Source: Ottelia alismoides
Lineage: Eukaryota; Streptophyta; Magnoliopsida; Alismatales; Hydrocharitaceae
Direction: 5' to 3'
Assembly: GCA_037367405.1 (NCBI GenBank)
Contig: JAZKJV010010526.1
Coordinates: 1,080,501 to 1,144,500, forward strand
DNA length: 64,000 bases
Shown piece by piece: positions 11,096 to 22,624 of the stretch. The notes under the pieces are model-generated. The model did no database searches, had not been told where the DNA came from, and saw only the letters and a program-made list of their open reading frames with translations. The position numbers and the translations under genes were made by a program. The stretch's first letter is position 1. Every line of letters begins with the position of its first letter.

Positions 11096-12070
11096 AGCCT
11101 CACGGTCCGTCCATGAGCCTCCTGGCGCATGTGCTTAGCACGTGCGTTGGGGGAAAATTGCATCAGGACCCTCAGAATTTGCAGAATTTGCATTTATACC
11201 CCTTGACTTGGTAAATTACGTCCGGGCCCCTCCGACTTTTATTAATTACAGATAAGTCCTCCTAGGGACCTCTTTGCAAGGAAAATTTTATATTATTTAC
11301 ATTGTAGTCCCTAGAATTTCATTCTAGCATATCTTTGTCATATGGACTCCGATTTTAGCATATAATATGTTGTTTCAAAGCTAATTTCGTGCTCTACAAC
11401 TTAGCATATTTTGTGGACAGATTTGAGGCTGTTTATTGATAATTATTATTGAGTATATCTGTTGGAATATGTAGGCTCATTTTGACATATCTGTGCCACA
11501 ATTACCTTGGAAAGATAGATGATTTCTTTTGCACGAGCACGGCTGAGGACTTTACATTGAATAATTCCCTTTGAATCATTGATTGCTATATTTGGGGATT
11601 TAAATCACACGAATTTTGAGGATAAATCTATAATTTTATATTCTCATTAATTGGAAGTAGGATAATCTATTCCTCTTATGACTACAATTTGGGATTAATT
11701 AGAATATTTTTCTTGATCTATATCAATTGATCTGTGAAAATAAAATTCGAGGTCATTGATTTTTTATATTTTGGAGAAAATTATTAATCTCAGATCCTGT
11801 GCTGAACTGTCATCTCTGTATATTTCCTTGCATTTGCATCTCTTAGCATTGTATATTTTTGTAACACATAAATTAATCGCGCATTTATTAATTATCTAAT
11901 TTGATTTGAGACCAAGTAACTAAAAATCACTGTTCCCTGTGTTCGACCTTGGTAAACTTACCAAGTAAAAATATTCTACAACATTCAAAGCTTGTGGTTT
12001 TTGATCGACCGAAATTCACTTCCTATACTACAATTACCGATTATTAAAGAGGTGAATTTCACGTTCATCA

Positions 12071-15046
12071 AACCACCTCCAATGTTTACATATTACTAAC
12101 AAAAATAAATGAAAAATACAAAAGAAATCACTAACCTAAATAAGTGAACCAAATACCCAAACCCTAGTTCAAGGATTTCCGAATTAAAACCTTCATATCT
12201 CCCTCATACAGTATCTGATTTGATCCTACTCACTTTTGTACTAAATTACATTCAAATACCTTCAAAACAAGACTAAGTTCAAGTGAATCGGAGCACATAT
12301 GTGAAAGTTGGGTTTTGGGCCTCTTTTGTACATTTTGTATTTTAACGGTTTTTGAATTATTATTTTATATATACAATATATCCATTTTATTTTATTTCTT
12401 TTTCATTTGTCTTCTTTGATGAAAGCTTTTTAAAATACATAAATATATAAATTCAAACTGAGCTTGAAATCAAAGAAACTAACTGAGTCTGAGTCTTCAC
12501 TAACTGTCTATATAAAAATTATCCTTTTTGTCTTTAATTTATTTCTTATTTTTCTTAGATAATAAAAATCCAAAGAAATTAGATTAATGTGTAAATATTT
12601 GTCTTTGATTTTAAAATATTTTTTTGGAATTTTATCTGGTTTAAAAATGACAAAAAAATATAAAACGCAAAAATCAATTTATTATATTTACATGGGATAC
12701 CCCAAAATATCACTTTACACAAATGATTGATTTTGGTTATAACGTCTTAATGAAAGTTGTAGATCTCATCGATACGAGCAACTTTTGTGAACAAAATTCT
12801 TTGATCCGAGGTCATTTACTATTTTTTACGTATTTATCAATGTATTTATTTTCATTTTTTTTGGGTCTGACACGTGGCAGCTTCCGAAGCTGCCATGTGT
12901 CACCCATTTTTGGGATTTTTATTAATTTGTTTTTATTAAAAAAATTAATAAATAAAATACTCGCACGTGCGGAGAACGTGCCTCCCGCGCATGTGCCCTG
13001 CACGTGCGCCTCCGGCCCCTCCTTTCGTCGCCACATAGAGGCATCTGGGCCGTCCGATCTCGATCGATCGGACGACCCCTGTACCTCGTCTCCTTCCTCC
13101 CCTTTCCCAATCTGGGAGGGACTACCGTCATCTCTGCAAATCCCTCCACTGCCTCCGTAATTATCGGCCACCTTCTAATCTCCAACTATCTCTCACCGAC
13201 TTCCTCTTCGGCTGTCATAAAATCTCAATCCCTGATTCTGCCTCCGTCAAATCTCCATCAAATCCCGTCACCTCTCACTTCCTTCTCCAGCCGACCCCCC
13301 TCTTCCTATAAAATCTACTTCGCTGCCCGCTCATCCTTTATCCGTTGATTTGCTCTTTAAAACGATCACCAGGATGGCATCCCGGCGTCATTCTCCGGCG
13401 AGATCCGAGGCCCCAGGCCTCGTTGCAGAACGGCCTTCGAGTTTGCCTCCATCACTCCGACCTCCGTTGTCGAGCCAATGCTACTTCGCATCCTCCGTAG
13501 ATCCACCAAAAGCATCGTCTCCAGCAGCTTCATTGATGCCAGATGCCTGCCTCGCCTCCGGCCACTCCTGCGAACTCCAATGGGGGTTCATGCATCATCA
13601 ACTACAGATCCCAGCTGCGACTCTGGTGCCACCTTCCTCCAGTCGCAACTTTGTCGCTCATCCTGGACAACCCCCCTTCCGCCAAGACATCACCTTCATC
13701 GACCTCCAACCACCGCTAGGAGTTTGGCTATCTGCTCCAACCTCACCGCCCAACTCCTTGCCGGAGCGCGCGGCTCTGCCAGGGTACAACCATCAGAACG
13801 TCAACGCTACAGCTGCCACACTCGCCGGCCCTCTGTAGTCGTGCCTTCAACTACACTACCGCATCGCCGGGCACAGGTCGCGAGGCCCCTATAAATTCGT
13901 CTAATTACAGAAAGACCCCCCCCCCTCCTCGCACGTGATACTCACGTGGGGAGCGTAAGAATTTGTAAAGAGCCCCTCGGAGAATCTCCAAATTACAGCA
14001 ACAACCTCGCTGACCAAGGGTCACGTGCCTATCACGTGACCGCTTGGAATTTTTGTAGCAGACCCCCCAGAATTTTCAGTAATTACGATATAGTCCTCTT
14101 TGCATTTTATTTTATTTTTTATTATTGTAATATTACATTGTTACCCCTGTGTCTCCCCTCCAGTTTGAATTGCTTTTTCGCATCATTTCATCTTTAAAAA
14201 AAATAGCATGATGTTTGTCAATTAATTCTCTACATTATGGCATATGTCTGACATTTTTGTGATTTATGGTTAATTAATAAATATTTTTTTCTAGAAAATT
14301 ACATATTTTACCCATTTTATGCTTAAAAATTCATAACTAATTAACCATTGCTCTGAAAATTGTCGAAAATTCGCAGATTGAAGAATGAGTTGTATTTCAC
14401 ATCATTCCCAAAACGAATTGCATTTGCATGTATGGTTTGCCCTCTAAAAAACATTTTGCATGTTTTGATCTTTAATTTTAGTTAGGTATTAAATCTCATA
14501 TTTTCAAGGTTTAGGATTTTTCTAAGATCGATCACCTAGTGATAGATCTTGGATAATTTTATCTCTTGAAAATAAATAGGTTTGATATATATTATAATTA
14601 AATATTGAAATTCACATCTTTTGCATTAATAAATTCATAAAATATTTATCTTGCAACTAAAAATTCCAAAAACAATACAGTGCATTCATTTTATCATAAT
14701 TGTCATCTTTGGCAAGTTTCACATTTTTTGGACAACGTTTGATTAATATTCATTTTCTGGTCCTTAAAATTGGCCTAATTTCCATTTTGCACCCCAAATT
14801 TGCATTAAAAATACGTGCATGAACTTTGATAGACAAAATTCTAGGTTGTTCCTTTGCCTCATTGAATTCGACCTTGGGACTTGCCCAAGTAAAATAAACA
14901 TAAAACCACATTGATCAAAATTGACTAAATTTTCTTGTGGTTATTTCTTGTCCGATTCCGATTGCCCGCCTACAATGAAACGACATTCATAATTTAAACG
15001 AACGATAAATCTCCCAAATTAACCAGGGCATCTTCTGGACTCGTCA
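12071..15046 (+). repeat. 3' LTR of element A, lacking its first ~235 bp
   Basis: Matches 3782-6348 from AACCACCTCC to the terminal ACTCGTCA and is followed by the GAATT duplication. Compared with the 5' LTR it contains an extra ~430 bp (13083-13510) that carries the promoter. Confidence 0.85.
13307..13313 (+). promoter_or_regulatory. TATA box in A's 3' LTR
   Basis: TATAAAA preceded by TCTTCC, in the same kind of context as the B LTR TATA box. The corresponding segment is missing from A's 5' LTR. Confidence 0.5.
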
Positions 15047-15051
15047 GAATT
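15047..15051. other. Target-site duplication GAATT, right of element A
   Basis: Exact copy of 3541-3545. Confidence 0.85.
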
Positions 15052-15570
15052 CCAACAATCTATTCATATCCAATGGTGTACTCCTTCACAAGCTTCTTAA
15101 CTTCTCTTTTAATAAAATGGCTTCCCCCATCTGAAATAAGTATCTTGGGAATCCCAAACTATGCAATAATATGGTCCTTGGAGAAAGGAAAACATCGTAC
15201 GACTATCAACAGCTCGGGTTAGTATAGCCTCCACCCATCGACTAACATAATCCACGGCAAGCAGGATGTACTAATATCCCTGAATGACAGGAAATGAGCT
15301 CATGAAGTTTATACCACTTGCATAAAAAATATCTGAAAACTGTATATATCTCAAGGGTATGGTATCATTGTAACCAATGGTTCCTCACATTGTTTGGCAC
15401 TCAGTACAACCTCGAACATACTCTATAGCATCCTTAAATAATGTTGGCCACCATAGGCCGCTCTTTAAAATATTTATTATTGTGTGCTTCCCCGAATGAT
15501 GCCCACCAGATTCTAATATGTGGCAGTGCTCAAGTACGATGGTGTATTCTTCTTGAGGGATGCACTTTCT
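15052..15570 (-). pseudogene. Integrase N-terminal and core part, element C
   Basis: Minus-strand translation shows a zinc-binding segment (HCH, GGHHSGK, WWPTLFKDA, CTEC), then a TGA stop, then the catalytic core with AVDYVSRWVEA and ISDGGSHF. The first catalytic Asp is changed: GINFM where Athila-type integrases have GIDFM. Further stops occur before and after the core. The frame runs into element A and resumes at 3540, minus a deleted section. The protein would have joined element cDNA to the genome; this copy cannot. Confidence 0.85.
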
Positions 15571-15630
15571 CTAGATACAATCCGCACCCTAGCGAAATAG
15601 GTACAGATCATTCCATTGGTAAAAATGTAT

Positions 15631-16140
15631 CTAAGATAGAAATCTGTCTACCTTGTTCTTCGTCCAATCTTGTGGAACTTTCTTGGAGAAAAGATAGTTC
15701 ACAATATCAACATACCATGGGAGTGAGTCCACAGACAAAATGATCTCATCTGGAAAGGTTTCAGAAATAGCGATCATGGTCTGCTCAGAAGTATCGGCAT
15801 CTGTAATGCGAGAAAGGTGATCTGCCACAACATTTTTTACTCCAGGTATATTTCGAATCTATAAATCAAATTACTGTAGAAGAAGGATAGATCTGATAAG
15901 ACATGGTTTAGCATCCTTCTTTGCATGTAAGTATCGTATGACAGTGTGATCCGTGTATACAATCACATGGTAACCAAGGAGGTAAGATCTGAAATTCTCT
16001 AATACAAACACAACTGCTAACATCTCCTTCTCGATGAATGAACAATTCCTATGTGCCTCGTCCATAGTTTTGCTAGCATAGTGTATAACAAATGGTATCC
16101 TATCCCTTCTCTGCCCTAAAATAACTCAAACTGTAAAATC
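15631..16140 (-). pseudogene. RNase H domain and connector, element C
   Basis: RNase H-like fragments: [20 protein letters not shown], then [11 protein letters not shown] and [10 protein letters not shown] (15871-16065), then the connector with ADHLSR and FPDE (15631-15828). These are signature blocks of plant Ty3/gypsy pol. The two open fragments are in different frames separated by stops. A 23-bp duplication at 16173-16214 disrupts the RT-RNase H join. Confidence 0.85.
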
Positions 16141-16172
16141 TGACATATCCATCATGTTCTCAGAGGGAAGAG

Positions 16173-16214
16173 ACCATTACTTTCATTTGATAGTAACCAT
16201 TACTTTCATTTGAT
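16173..16214. repeat. 23-bp tandem duplication in pol of element C
   Basis: ACCATTACTTTCATTTGAT occurs twice (16173-16191 and 16196-16214) with AGTA between. As 23 is not a multiple of 3, it shifts the frame. Confidence 0.9.
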
Positions 16215-16359
16215 GAAATGCAAGATGGACTTTCTCATCAACAACAAACTCACTCTCCTAGCACAGAAGCTCAGTGAAAGGTCTAGCGATCTTGTTCAAG
16301 TCTTTAATGAATCTCCTATAGAATCATACGTGTCCTAGAAATGACCTTGACTACTTCAA

Positions 16360-17070
16360 ATTCTACGGTGGCTCTAGCTTGGATATTACATCGATTTTAG
16401 CTGGGTCAACCGGCATACCATGTTTGGAGATGACATGTCCCAATACAATCCCATTAGTCACCAGAAAGTGACTCTTCTCCCACGGGAGCACTAGGTTTAC
16501 CTCACAGCAATGTTGAAGGACTCGGTCTAAATGAGCAAGACATGTATCAAACCTATCCCCATGGACCGAGAAATAATCCATGAAGACCTTAGGGGACTAC
16601 CCACCATGTCGGCAAAAATAACCAATATACACCTTTCGAATGTAGCAGGAGGATTACATAGTCCAAAGGCCAACCGTCTAAAATCATTGGTGCCAAACGG
16701 ACAAGTGAAAGTAGTTTTCTCCGATCCTCATGAGTGATAGCAACCTGGTTGTACCTCGAGTACCCATCCAAGAAACAAAAGAACTCTTTCCCTGCAACCT
16801 CTCAATAATCTGATCAGTAAAGGGCAGTGGAAAGTGATCCTTCTTGGTAGCAGAATTCAGGCACCGGTAATCTACACAGACATGCCATGAAGTATGTACA
16901 CAGGTCGGACTCTCCTCACGCACGGTCATTCTTTACAATAATAATCCCCGATTTCATTAGGACCACATGTAAAGGACTGACCCACTTGGAATCTGAAATG
17001 GGATAAAGTTAGCATAACACCATTTCTTGATCTCTTTCACGACAACTCCCTCAGATTTAGACTGAGACAT
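16360..17070 (-). pseudogene. Reverse transcriptase, element C
   Basis: Minus-strand fragments give the RT in order: SKWVSPLHVV, VCVDYRCLNSATKKDHFPLP with TDQIIERL (16684-16929), DGYSRYNQVAITHED (16589-16771, another frame), then VFMDY followed by FSVHGD, NLVLPWEKSHF and GIVLGHVISKHG (16363-16581). The catalytic FMDD box reads FMDY because codon 16573-16575 encodes Tyr instead of the second Asp, which would abolish polymerase activity by itself. At least one frameshift lies between the two central fragments. Confidence 0.88.
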
Positions 17071-17946
17071 TGTTAACACTCACGTGAGGGTTTACAGTCA
17101 TCCTCAAGTAGATATGATGTGATCACAAAGCTAGACTAATCCCAAGAAGATCTGAAATATTCCATCCAATGGCCTTACGGTTTCTCTCAAGAACCTCTAG
17201 CACGCCAGATTCTTGTTTATCAGTCAGTTGCGAGCTGAGGATGACTGTAAAGATTTGGGGGGGGACCTGCAAGGAAGGCATACTTCAACATTGATGGTAA
17301 AGTATTAATTTCAGGTGGGGTCTTAATCGACTTTGAAATGACCTATGTAATTGCACTTGTAGAAGGTATATTATCTATACTCTGTGAACTGTCCATCATA
17401 GCTAATAACAGCTCAACAAATAAAATCTCAAATAGATATACAACAAATGATCTCTGGTCAAAAAGGAATGGATCATCTGGTTGTTCAGAATCCTCAGAAT
17501 CTAATAAACCAAGGGTTCGGATATCTTAGCAATAATCACTGAAAGGTGTCTCTCATCAATGTATATGTCAGTAGACTCAGCATGTGGCTCAGAAATCTGT
17601 ACCTCGAAACTCTTAAAAGGAGGTATATCATCAGTAGTCTCAAGATGATGTGTCAAGGGAATATCAGAGGGTACCTCCAAAAATTCATACTGATCCTCAG
17701 AAATCAGCTCAAACTGCCCATCAATAAACAACTTAGAAGGATCAATAAGGGAACTCAGGTTGACTATGCTTTCCAGAAGGTCCTTCTGAGAAAGGAACTC
17801 ATGGGTGTCTTTAAAATGTGTAAAAAGATATGTCTCTCATAACATGGCTAGAAAATCACAGTCCTTAGGATCTTGTGTAATTGTTTGTTTCTCATATGTT
17901 TCTGGTGGTGGCGGTGATGGTCTAGGATCGGGGATCATCTCAATTT
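17071..17946 (-). pseudogene. Protease-to-RT linker, element C
   Basis: A weakly conserved acidic linker; the clearest open part is 17501-17731, 76 codons rich in Asp and Glu. The equivalent linker in element D is at 27439-27807, also acidic and with repeated DL/DLT motifs. No enzymatic motif. Confidence 0.6.
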
Positions 17947-18430
17947 TCACTTGTCACTACTAGAGTGGATGATGATCTCTCCAGTACCGTAATAAACTAC
18001 CACTTCAGCTGTTTGGATGAACGGTCGACCTAGTATCGTTGGGGTATGGAGTAACGGTGCAAGAGTGTCCATATCCATGACAACAAAATCAACAGGGAAT
18101 TTCATTCCCTGCACCGTTACAATAACATCTTCTAAAGCCCCTCGGTCTCTTAATCGATCTATTAGCAAACTGAAGGATCATCCCGGTCGATTTAAGAGGT
18201 CCTAACCCAAACACAATGAGTAGAGAGGATGGCATACGATTAATGGAGGAAGTGTTATAGAGAAGAGTGCGATCAAATTCATGATCAAATATGTGGCAAC
18301 GGATGTGAGGTGCTCCCTTATCTTTCTTTTTGGGTAGGAGATTTCTTATGGCATGACTGTGGCCATGGTCAAGATATGTTTTTCCGTTTTCTTTTATCCA
18401 TTCTTCTTGTTCTGGCGCTTTTGTGTGCAT
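17947..18430 (-). pseudogene. Aspartic protease region, element C
   Basis: Two overlapping frames give the Athila-type protease: INRMPSSLL, FANRSIKRPRG, then EDVIVTVQGMKFPVDFVVMD and ILGRPFIQTA. The catalytic D-T/L-G position appears as YNTSS, so the active-site Asp and Gly look lost. A frameshift lies between the two halves, near 18130. The protease would have processed the gag-pol polyprotein. Elements D and E have the matching region. Confidence 0.8.
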
Positions 18431-21156
18431 TCTTATTTCATTCCCTTTTTCACTACAGGCATGTACTCCATGGCCTTAAGGAGTGGCATCTCTAAAAAGA
18501 TGTTCTATAAGATCTCTACCACTCCAGGATCAGATAATTTGTTTTTAGTTTTTGGATTTTCTTGGTTTATTTAAAGAAGAAGGAAATGACACAGCAGAAG
18601 AAATATTCAAATGCGCATTCAATAAAGAATCCACATATGTAATGGGGCAACCAGAATCAATTGGTACAGTGTTGTTCGAAACAAGGGAAGAAAAAACAAA
18701 ATTTAAAATAAGGTGGGTTGCTGCTACTGGTGAAGAGAGGAGAAACCACAACTGGTGTGCTCTTCCCTACTGACGGTGATCTGCATCTATCCGGTGAAGG
18801 TGATGATGATGATGGGGAAGACCGTGAAACTCCATACTCAAGTGTTGGTACACTAGGTCTCAGCAATGATGGTGAAGAACATGATGTATAAGGTAAAGCT
18901 CTCTCAGTGGTTAGCTCTCTTAATCCCAACAGTTGTAAAGGCGGCTACAATCTCCTACCATCCCTGAGATGAATAATTTCATATAAACATGTAAAATCAA
19001 GGGCCATACCTGTCTCGAGTGTGGATGGATCATGGGCTACCTACTCATTGCGTACGAAGTTGTTGGGATTGGCTTCGACCTATATTGGGATAAGTATCTT
19101 TGTAGTGGTTAGGTCATCATGCCTCTGAGTAAGATCGTTCATGTTCTTCATCAGCAATGCCAACTGATCAAGTGTTGGATTATTCGAAGGTGACTTAGGG
19201 TGCTCAATGATGGGATGCCGTTAAGACTGGTAGTGAGGAGGCTGTTGGTATACATACTGCTGGTAATGAGGAGGAGGAGGATGTGAATATTGTCCAAATG
19301 ATGGAGGCTACTGCTGATAATAAGTTTGTGGAAAATAAGTAGTGTGCATCTGCTGCTGGCCATGTCTCCAATTTTGGAAGTGATGTGGAGATTGATATTG
19401 AGGCTGTAACTGCTAGTGCTGGTACTGCTACGGTCTATCACCCTGAAACTGGTGGGCGGGTCTCTGACCCTGTTGGGAACCCAACTAGACTTACCATGAC
19501 AAAAGGGGTTGGTTGAGCTCTCGGTCGAACCAGATACCATTCACCTCCTGTATGATAGGGGGAGGTGGAGCCTGCTGCTCAGGATTGTATGGACCTTCCT
19601 GCTGATATGGGACTATTAGTTGTGAATGTTTCGGGACCTGATAAGGGGTCTACATGTAGTAGATGTATCGAACTGTGGATGGTCTTCTGGTACTCTATTA
19701 GGTGGAAGTGGAATACATCTGCTCCTGAGCAGAGGTGTCGATTGTTGCACTCACTCTCTGACATGCACTGGTCGTATTCATAAGAAGCTCCATATGCTTC
19801 GTTATTTCATCCAACTTGTCCAGGTTCTTCGTCCTTTGTTCGATCACTTGGAGCTTCTCAAGATCCTTGGATCGTTTCTCAATTATATCTACTTTGGATA
19901 GGTGATTTCCAATGATGGTCAGATCAGAATTCTCCAACCTATTCACTTCATGAGATGTCATCATAATGACAGCCATGTGGGGTGTTGCAGTAGTAGAAGA
20001 AGGCACGGGATGTTTTTGGAATTCACATGAATAAGACAAAGTTGTGGAACTCTATGCCATCTCCTCAAAATCTTATATAAGACATCCTCTTCCTTGTTGA
20101 AGTGACTACCCCCACAAGCGGCATCTACTAGCTTCTGATTCTCATGACTCAAACCCTAAAGAAATTTTGCACAAAGCTTATCTTTGGATTATCATGATAG
20201 GGGCACTTCTCCGATAAATCTTTAAATCGTTCCCATACTTTGTGAATTGGCTCATGGGACATCTGGGAGAAGTTTACTATCAGTGATCGCATTTGGTTGA
20301 GGCATCCAAGTGGGTAGTATTTTCTTAGAAAAGCATACCTCAACTCTTCCCATGTAGTGAAGACTTTCCCTAGATGATTTACCCAATAAAGGGCCTTGTC
20401 CATTAAGCTGAAGGGAAATGTCGGCATATTCACTACTTCTAACGGGATGTTAGGGTAATGGATCGTACTACAGATGCGATCAAATTGTTGGAGGTGCGCA
20501 TAAGGTTCTTCATTAATATTTTTGTGGCATATGGGGAGTAGTGGTAAGATAGTTGGCTTAAGATTGAAATGCCCATAAATCGCAGGTTGTTTGAATCCAT
20601 GTATTCGTCTGTCCTACTCCTAGATTATAGGATTCCCTTAATGAGAGCTTAGACACTGACTATACAGGTTCTTCTCTCCCATTCTCGCCTCCTTCATTGT
20701 TTCTATCCCCCTCTCTCTTGTCTTGCCTCAGTTCGAGAATCATATCTCTCAGTGCAATTTGAAAGTAAGCATGTTCTATTAACTGTGCATGAATGAACTC
20801 AATGGAGGCTAACATGGTGGTGTTGATCTTGGACAGCTCAACCATGGAACTTTTCCCTTAGGTGGCATCAAGTTCATTGTTTCGGTTTCTGCAAGTGTAA
20901 AGTGCACTAGATTAGTCCTCATGAATGATGGAGTCCCAAATGATAGTTCAAGATTAGAGTCAATCTTGAACAACGGATTGATGGATGAGGTGAAGGGTGA
21001 AGGGGAGAAGGAGGAATACTCGGGAAGTGAGTCTTTTCGAGTAGAAGATGACCGGTTTAGAGTGTGAAATGAGTCCGTAAAATCCGAACGAGAAATGCTC
21101 CAATCCAACATCTCCGATTTGAAGAGATGAGATGCAAGAACATGGAAGTTAAACAA
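18431..21156 (-). pseudogene. gag region, element C
   Basis: The recognisable capsid-type gag domain is at 20149-20433 (FPFSLMDKALYWVNHLG, TTWEELRYAFLRKYYP, WERFKDLSEKCPYHDNP), followed by KLVDAACGGSHFNKEED (20090-20150). Downstream come a Lys/Glu-rich coiled-coil-like stretch (19698-19960), a Gln/Tyr/Pro-rich segment with several stops (about 19200-19560), and near 18450-18650 a block with the Athila-type KAMEYMP motif. The N-terminal part at 20660-21156 is hydrophilic and Ser-rich. No CCHC zinc knuckle was found. Multiple stops and frameshifts make it non-functional. Confidence 0.8.
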
Positions 21157-22606
21157 GAAAAGAATGAGTAGAAGGTGATTAGTGCACGGAAGGATCTCTA
21201 GTATTAGACATCAAACACAAATCAAACCCTTTGTTCACCAACTCAACACAAGTGAAGATCGTAAGAGTTTGATCTATTTTCTTTTTAATTTTGTTTGGTG
21301 AAAAATACAAACTTTGAAAGAGTTACAAGTTGTTAGATTTATGTATTTCCCTAAATACTGGCTCGATTCTTATGACTAGTTGCATCTATTTTCAGCTGGT
21401 ATGGATGTAAGTATGGACCGTGAAAACAACTACACATTACATAAGTATGGAGTCTTACAAAGTATCCTTTAAACCATCAACTTTGCTAAGGAAATTCGGA
21501 CCGTTTACCAGCTACCCACATTCCCTCACTGAGAAGTAGCTAATCATTTGTATAGAATCAGTAGTCTATATGAAAATTTGGGCTTGGCTCTATCCTTATG
21601 TTCGTCTCTCTCTCTCTCACTTGCAAGTAAAATCAAACAATAAGGGGGTTACTCTCCCCCAAAACAATTCTGATTGTCCTTACGTTTAGTTTTAGGGTCG
21701 AGTTTTCTTTAGTAGTCCTGATTTTACAAAGTTATCACTCTTTTTGAATATTTTGTTGCATCGCCTATAGAGTATCCCATTTACCTTTTGAATTGCGTGA
21801 GTGAAAACAAGGAAGGAGATTGAAATTCAAATGCATGATTAAATTCAATGATGCATACAGGAGAAAAGAGATACGTCCCTTGTCGCCAGCACTCTACATG
21901 CAGGGTAATCCACACAGAATTTAAATACAACAAATAAAACTAATTTAAATGATGCACGTGAACCATCCAACTTCTGTTTGAAGGCAAGAACCAACTAAAT
22001 TTGACTAGGTCCAATTATGCTCTACTTTATAGGTACAAAAATTCTTGTTTAGGTTTTTGGACCTAATCGTTTACCTGACTCAAGCAAGTTAATTAAAGTA
22101 ATCACTAGTGGCTTAAGCACATAAAATAGTGTGAAAACAATGAAAAAGAAGGCCATGAAAATAAAACGGATGAGGTCCCCCAAGTGCTCTGACACTTGGT
22201 AAAGCAGACCCCGTACATATTGTATATAGTTTCCTTTTACAAGAGTTTTTAGTGATTAAAATGCTAAAAAAATAAATTAAAAATCAACTGAGCTCCAAAT
22301 GAGTTATCTCCTCCAAATTTGCATTTCCTCCTCTTATGCTCTCCTTTGGCTTGGTGAAGAATCAAGCTACCTCCGCTTTGCTTGGGTGCGCTGGCACTCA
22401 TAAGAATGCCACCCTCGCTCGTTAGGCCCTTGCAAGAAAGAGGAAACAAACGAATGTGTAAGAGACGTAGATTTTTAAATATGAGAAATAATAATGGAAA
22501 TAAATACAAAGAATGTGAATAATGAAGTGAATGAATGAAAATATAGACAGAAAATACTCAACTAAGAATTATTGGTCTAAGGAAAACCAAATACCCTCAT
22601 TGTGCC
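21157..22606 (-). other. Leader of element C
   Basis: 1.45 kb between PBS and gag with no credible coding sequence. It contains a short CT-rich run near 21607-21622. It is comparable in position to 29251-30390 of element D. Confidence 0.55.
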
Positions 22607-22624
22607 TCCCCAGAAACAGTGCCA
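22607..22624 (-). promoter_or_regulatory. PBS of element C (tRNA-Asp type, 4 mismatches)
   Basis: The minus strand reads TGGCACTGTTTCTGGGGA, 14 of 18 matches to the exact site in F. It is separated from the LTR by 6 bp, more than in A, D, E or F (2 bp). Confidence 0.75.

Larger units (their letters stand above)
9161..12070 (+). repeat. Element B: complete LTR of a second subfamily inside A's 3' LTR
   Basis: Starts TGATGAATCTCG, ends ACGTTCATCA, 2910 bp. Its first ~235 bp resemble A's LTR only loosely (roughly 60% by eye), whereas sequence after 12070 matches A's LTR closely from the equivalent of 3782 on. It has a GC-rich block (10180-11260) with CACGTG motifs in a GCCACGTGGCA context. No partner 5' LTR of B is present in the window. 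The simplest account is that B inserted into A's 3' LTR and recombination between the related interiors removed everything between. Confidence 0.75.
3546..15046 (+). mobile_element. Element A: pol-less Athila-related retrotransposon carrying element B sequence
   Basis: The order is 5' LTR, decayed tRNA-Asp PBS, one intact ORF, a 1.7 kb non-coding tail, PPT, then an LTR of another subfamily (B) followed by A's own 3' LTR lacking its first ~235 bp. GAATT flanks the whole. No gag, protease, RT, RNase H or integrase can be seen, so movement would have needed another element's proteins. A's two LTRs differ by roughly 10-13% over a hand-compared stretch plus a ~430 bp indel, so this is an old insertion, older than F. 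Confidence 0.85.

Noticed and set aside
10328..11193. ORFs up to 150 codons on both strands of the B LTR
   Set aside because: GC-rich LTR segment with Arg/Pro/Ser-rich translations in all frames; no family motif and no codon bias.
12723..13894. ORFs up to 162 codons in A's 3' LTR
   Set aside because: Same GC-block artefact; the frames do not survive in the paired 5' LTR.
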